A DNA stretch of 8,557 bases from Thermodesulfatator atlanticus (GTDB lineage: Bacteria; Desulfobacterota; Thermodesulfobacteria; Thermodesulfobacteriales; Thermodesulfatatoraceae), in contig DROK01000198.1 of the NCBI GenBank assembly GCA_011321895.1, forward strand, positions 1 to 8,557. The letters run 5' to 3'. A model generated the notes under the pieces. The model was not told the origin of the DNA and made no database searches. It was given only the letters and a program-made list of their open reading frames with translations. Below, in pieces: positions 6,066 through 8,557 of the stretch; the first letter of the stretch is position 1; every line of letters begins with the position of its first letter. The position numbers and the translations under genes were made by a program.

Positions 6066-7516
6066 ATCTCAGGATACTTTTCGTAAAGTTTTAGGATTTC
6101 CTCGAATTGGTGCCCCAGGGCCAGGACCTTTTCTTCGCTGAAATGGGGCCCCATGATTTGGAGCCCGATAGGCAGGCCTTCCTTTGAAAAACCGCAGGGC
6201 AGAGAAAGCCCCACGATGCCGGCCAGATTGACGGAGATGGTGTAGATGTCAGAAAGATACATCTTGAGCGGGTCATCAACCCGTTCCCCTAACTTAAAGG
6301 CCGGGGTAGGGGCCACCGGGCCGACGATGAAATCCACCTCTTTAAAGGCCTCTTGAAAATCCCGGGCGATTAAGGTGCGTACCTGGGAGGCCTTTTTGTA
6401 ATAAGCGTCGTAGTAGCCGGCAGATAGGGCATAAGTCCCTATCATGATCCGTCTTTTGACTTCCGCCCCGAAACCCTGAGAACGGGTCTTCTTATACATG
6501 TCGATCAAGTCTTTGCCCTCTACCCGCAGGCCGTATTTGACCCCGTCGTAACGGGCAAGATTTGAGCTTGCTTCGGCCGGAGCGATGAGGTAGTAAGCCG
6601 CTACCGCGTAAGGGGTGTGCGGTAAGGTGATTTCCTTAACCGCCAGGCCCATATCTTTAAAAATTTCTAAGGCTTCCTGTATTTTTCCTCGCACCTCATC
6701 GTCCAGGCCTTCGCCGAAATATTCTTTGGGGATTCCGATTTTGGCCCCTTTAAGATTGAGCTTGAGGGCCGAGAGATAATCGGGGACCTCGTGCGGTGCC
6801 GAGGTGGAATCCTTTTCGTCCCGCCCGGCGATGTATCGCAAAAGCAGGGCCGCGTCTTTTACGGTGCGGGTGATAGGACCAATCTGGTCAAGGGAGGAAG
6901 CAAAGGCCACCAGTCCGTAACGGGAGACCCGGCCGTAAGTGGGCTTGAGGCCTACTACCCCGCAAAAGGAGGCCGGTTGCCTGATGGACCCACCGGTATC
7001 TGAACCCAGGGCCCCGGCACAAAAGCCCGCTGCCACCGCGGCCGCCGAGCCTCCTGAAGAGCCGCCGGGAACGCGTTCCCTATCCCAGGGGTTGCGGGTG
7101 GGGAAGAAGGCCGAGTTTTCGGTGGAGGATCCCATGGCAAACTCGTCCAGATTGGTCTTGCCCAAGAAGATGGCCCCGGCCTCTTTTAGTTTTTTAATGA
7201 CCGTGGCGTCAAAGGGTGGCTTAAATTGGGCTAGCATTTTAGAGGCGCAGGTGGTGGGCGCTCCCCTTACGCAAATATTGTCTTTTATGGCCAAAGGCAG
7301 CCCCAAGAGGGGTCTGTGATCCTTCTGGCCCCGGGATTTATCCGCCTCTTCGGCGGCCCGTAAGGCTTCTTCGGCGGTCACGGTGATAAAGGCCTTTATC
7401 TGAGGATCTTTTTCTTCGATCCTTTTAAGGAGATATGAGGTCAAGGAGCGGCTGGTTACCTCTCCTTTGTTTAATAATTCGAGCTGGGCGGTTAAAGGTA
7501 ATTTGAACCACTCCAT
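6062..7516 (-). CDS. gatA: Glutamyl-tRNA(Gln) amidotransferase subunit A
   Basis: 484 residues, the standard length. GatA is the glutaminase subunit of GatCAB: it releases ammonia from glutamine, which GatB uses to convert misacylated Glu-tRNA(Gln) to Gln-tRNA(Gln); the complex can also serve Asp-tRNA(Asn). The amidase-signature catalytic triad is present: Lys78 (AIKDN), Ser153 (PGGSSGGSA) and nucleophile Ser177 ([11 protein letters not shown]), with the usual 24-residue spacing of the two serines. The C terminus contains PTPAFKLGE and [18 protein letters not shown], typical of GatA. The start at 7516 follows a strong AGGAGGT six bases upstream. It follows gatC after 11 bases; gatB is not in this window. 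Confidence 0.97.
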   Translation of the reverse strand: MEWFKLPLTAQLELLNKGEVTSRSLTSYLLKRIEEKDPQIKAFITVTAEEALRAAEEADKSRGQKDHRPLLGLPLAIKDNICVRGAPTTCASKMLAQFKPPFDATVIKKLKEAGAIFLGKTNLDEFAMGSSTENSAFFPTRNPWDRERVPGGSSGGSAAAVAAGFCAGALGSDTGGSIRQPASFCGVVGLKPTYGRVSRYGLVAFASSLDQIGPITRTVKDAALLLRYIAGRDEKDSTSAPHEVPDYLSALKLNLKGAKIGIPKEYFGEGLDDEVRGKIQEALEIFKDMGLAVKEITLPHTPYAVAAYYLIAPAEASSNLARYDGVKYGLRVEGKDLIDMYKKTRSQGFGAEVKRRIMIGTYALSAGYYDAYYKKASQVRTLIARDFQEAFKEVDFIVGPVAPTPAFKLGERVDDPLKMYLSDIYTISVNLAGIVGLSLPCGFSKEGLPIGLQIMGPHFSEEKVLALGHQFEEILKLYEKYPEI

Positions 7517-7522
7517 GGACGG

Positions 7523-7529
7523 ACCTCCT
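7523..7529 (-). promoter_or_regulatory. Ribosome binding site of gatA
   Basis: AGGAGGT, a perfect anti-16S match, sits six bases before the gatA ATG and overlaps the gatC stop codon TAG (7530-7528). This supports the chosen start and re-initiation by ribosomes leaving gatC. Confidence 0.85.
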
Positions 7530-7815
7530 ATTTGATCACTTTGGGTACGACGAAGAAGCCGTTTTCCCGTTGAGGGGCGTTACTTAAGGCCTCCTCGGTG
7601 GGGATGGATTCCTTAACTTCATCTTCCCGAAAGATGTTGGTCAGCTTAAGGGCGTGATAAGTGGGTTCTACCTGGGAAGTATCAAGTTCGTTTAGCTTTT
7701 CCACGTAGGACAATATCTGGGCCAGTTGTTCGGTGAAGCGTTCTAGCTCTTCTTCTGAAAATTCAAGTCGTGCCAGATGGGCTACGTGCTGGACCTCTTC
7801 CTTGGTAATACTCAT
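7528..7815 (-). CDS. gatC: Glutamyl-tRNA(Gln) amidotransferase subunit C
   Basis: 95 residues, the normal size. GatC wraps around the GatA-GatB interface as a tether in the heterotrimeric amidotransferase. The family pattern is clear: an N-terminal [20 protein letters not shown], a helix with [17 protein letters not shown], the [17 protein letters not shown] segment, and the closing [18 protein letters not shown]. The start at 7815 overlaps the thiDN stop as ATGA and is preceded by AGGAGG with a six-base spacing. The TAG stop overlaps the gatA ribosome site, so the two subunits are probably made in coupled amounts. Confidence 0.96.
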   Translation of the reverse strand: MSITKEEVQHVAHLARLEFSEEELERFTEQLAQILSYVEKLNELDTSQVEPTYHALKLTNIFREDEVKESIPTEEALSNAPQRENGFFVVPKVIK

Positions 7816-8557
7816 TTGGGGCCTCCTGAAAGGAGTTTTAAGGCTTTCTGGGTTACTTCAAAGGGGTCTTTGCCCAGGACCCTGATCATCGGTTCTTTGC
7901 CTACTTCTCCCCGGTCAAAGATAAGGTCCGGGACAAAGCCCAGCTGGCTACACACCGCGCTTATGCCCCAGATCAGGGTAGAGCCCTCACGGGCCTTTAT
8001 TTCCGGCGGTTCTTGGCGGCGGGAAAATTCCGCCACGGACAGGCCCAGGTTTTGGGCCCTTTTAATAAAGCTTTCGTCAAAGCGTATGTTTAAGGCGGCT
8101 CTCACGGAAGGGTCAAACTTAAGAGCGCTTAGGATCACGTTGGCTATGTGCCGTGAGGCCCCGAAGGTGGGGCAACCTACGGGTCTGGCCCTTTCCCCAC
8201 AGGCCACGATTCGTCCCGGAAAAGCCGCTACTTCGTCCTGCTTCTGGGCCAGGGGCAGGGCGTAACCCAGGTTTGATTGCACTTCAGGAATAAGCTCCCT
8301 TACGGGGAAACTGCAGAAAAATTCCGCAGCGGCTTCCAGGTCTTTTAACACCTGGTAGCGGGCTTTAAGCCTATCTAGGTGGATCAAATGGTCAAGGGGG
8401 GAGATCCCCTTCCCCAGCGGGGAAAGGCTGGCCGCCTTAAGGGAAAGGGTGACGAATTTTTTGGCTATTTGGGCGGCTTCAAAGAAAGAAATGCCCTGGG
8501 CCAGGCCTGCGGTTAAGGCCGCGGAGAAGGTGCAACCTGTGCCGTGGCCGACCGGGC
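7812..8557 (-). CDS. thiDN: ThiD-ThiN bifunctional protein: HMP(-P) kinase / thiamine-phosphate synthase, partial, 5' end beyond the window
   Basis: 247 residues are visible and the frame stays open to the window edge, so the start lies further right. The first about 57 residues match the C terminus of ThiD, the kinase for hydroxymethylpyrimidine and its phosphate: VGHGTGCTFSAALTAGLAQG, with HGTGC encoded at 8532-8546 (anion hole and catalytic Cys), then a helix ending in GKGISPLDH. The remaining about 190 residues are a ThiN domain, which couples HMP pyrophosphate to thiazole phosphate to give thiamine phosphate and replaces ThiE. Hallmarks are IPEVQSNLGYALPLA, AAFPGRIVACG, CPTFGASRHIANVIL, NIRFDES, EGSTLIWGI and GKEPMIRVLGKDPFEVTQKA. 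The fusion is common in archaea and found in some thermophilic bacteria. It overlaps gatC by four bases and is the most upstream visible gene of the operon. Confidence 0.92.
   Translation of the reverse strand, partial: PVGHGTGCTFSAALTAGLAQGISFFEAAQIAKKFVTLSLKAASLSPLGKGISPLDHLIHLDRLKARYQVLKDLEAAAEFFCSFPVRELIPEVQSNLGYALPLAQKQDEVAAFPGRIVACGERARPVGCPTFGASRHIANVILSALKFDPSVRAALNIRFDESFIKRAQNLGLSVAEFSRRQEPPEIKAREGSTLIWGISAVCSQLGFVPDLIFDRGEVGKEPMIRVLGKDPFEVTQKALKLLSGGPK
7822..7827 (-). promoter_or_regulatory. Ribosome binding site of gatC
   Basis: AGGAGG lies six bases upstream of the gatC ATG, inside the last codons of thiDN. It forms one side of a short inverted repeat, CTCCT-TTC-AGGAG on the minus strand (7823-7835), that could hide it until thiDN is translated. 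Confidence 0.75.

Noticed and set aside
7777..8265. 162-residue plus-strand open frame opposite gatC and thiDN
   Set aside because: Composition and position mirror the real minus-strand genes; no independent evidence for coding.
1..8557. CRISPR array, tRNA, rRNA, insertion sequence or phage genes
   Set aside because: No regularly spaced repeats, transposase or integrase motifs, or tRNA-like cloverleaf were seen; nearly all bases are in the listed genes.

Overview
The window looks like ordinary chromosomal DNA of a thermophilic, probably anaerobic, Gram-negative bacterium. A thermophile of the Thermodesulfobacteriota/Desulfobacterota kind is my best guess. This rests on inference: a ThiD-ThiN fusion (typical of archaea and thermophilic bacteria), glutamine-tRNA amidotransferase genes, a type IV pilus PilM gene, and proteins rich in Glu, Lys and Arg. 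No rRNA or other species marker is present. G+C is near 50% over most of the window, but the left 480 bases are only about 30%. I see no CRISPR array, tRNA, rRNA, insertion sequence or prophage gene.

Left part (1-760): the 5' two-thirds of pilM runs leftward off the window edge. A 135-base AT-rich divergent intergenic region separates it from lepA. pilM has a sharp internal composition change near position 495.

Middle part (761-4040), rightward: lepA (elongation factor 4), lepB (signal peptidase I), then a gene resembling the FeeM / N-acyl amino acid synthase branch of the GNAT acyltransferases. The two intergenic gaps, after lepA and after lepB, share a spaced motif (TTCCCCCTT, AAAAAGTAA, TCCCTG) that no gene explains.

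Right part (3997-8557), leftward: a compact operon in transcription order thiDN (5' end cut off by the window), gatC, gatA, a 106-residue protein with an HD-GYP-associated type N-terminal domain, an HDOD protein, and a GGDEF protein with a degenerate receiver domain. Five of the junctions overlap or nearly touch: ATGA overlaps at thiDN/gatC and gatA/106-aa, an 11-base gap at gatC/gatA, a 14-base overlap, then a roughly 35-base overlap. This suggests translational coupling along the operon. Its last gene overlaps the acyltransferase gene tail to tail by 44 bases.

The gene content is mostly housekeeping: translation, protein export, thiamine synthesis and tRNA-Gln amidation. The less routine parts are the three-gene signalling module (106-aa protein, HDOD, GGDEF) appended to the gat operon, the acyltransferase behind lepB, and the unexplained intergenic motifs. 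I do not see clear evidence of a wholly new system.
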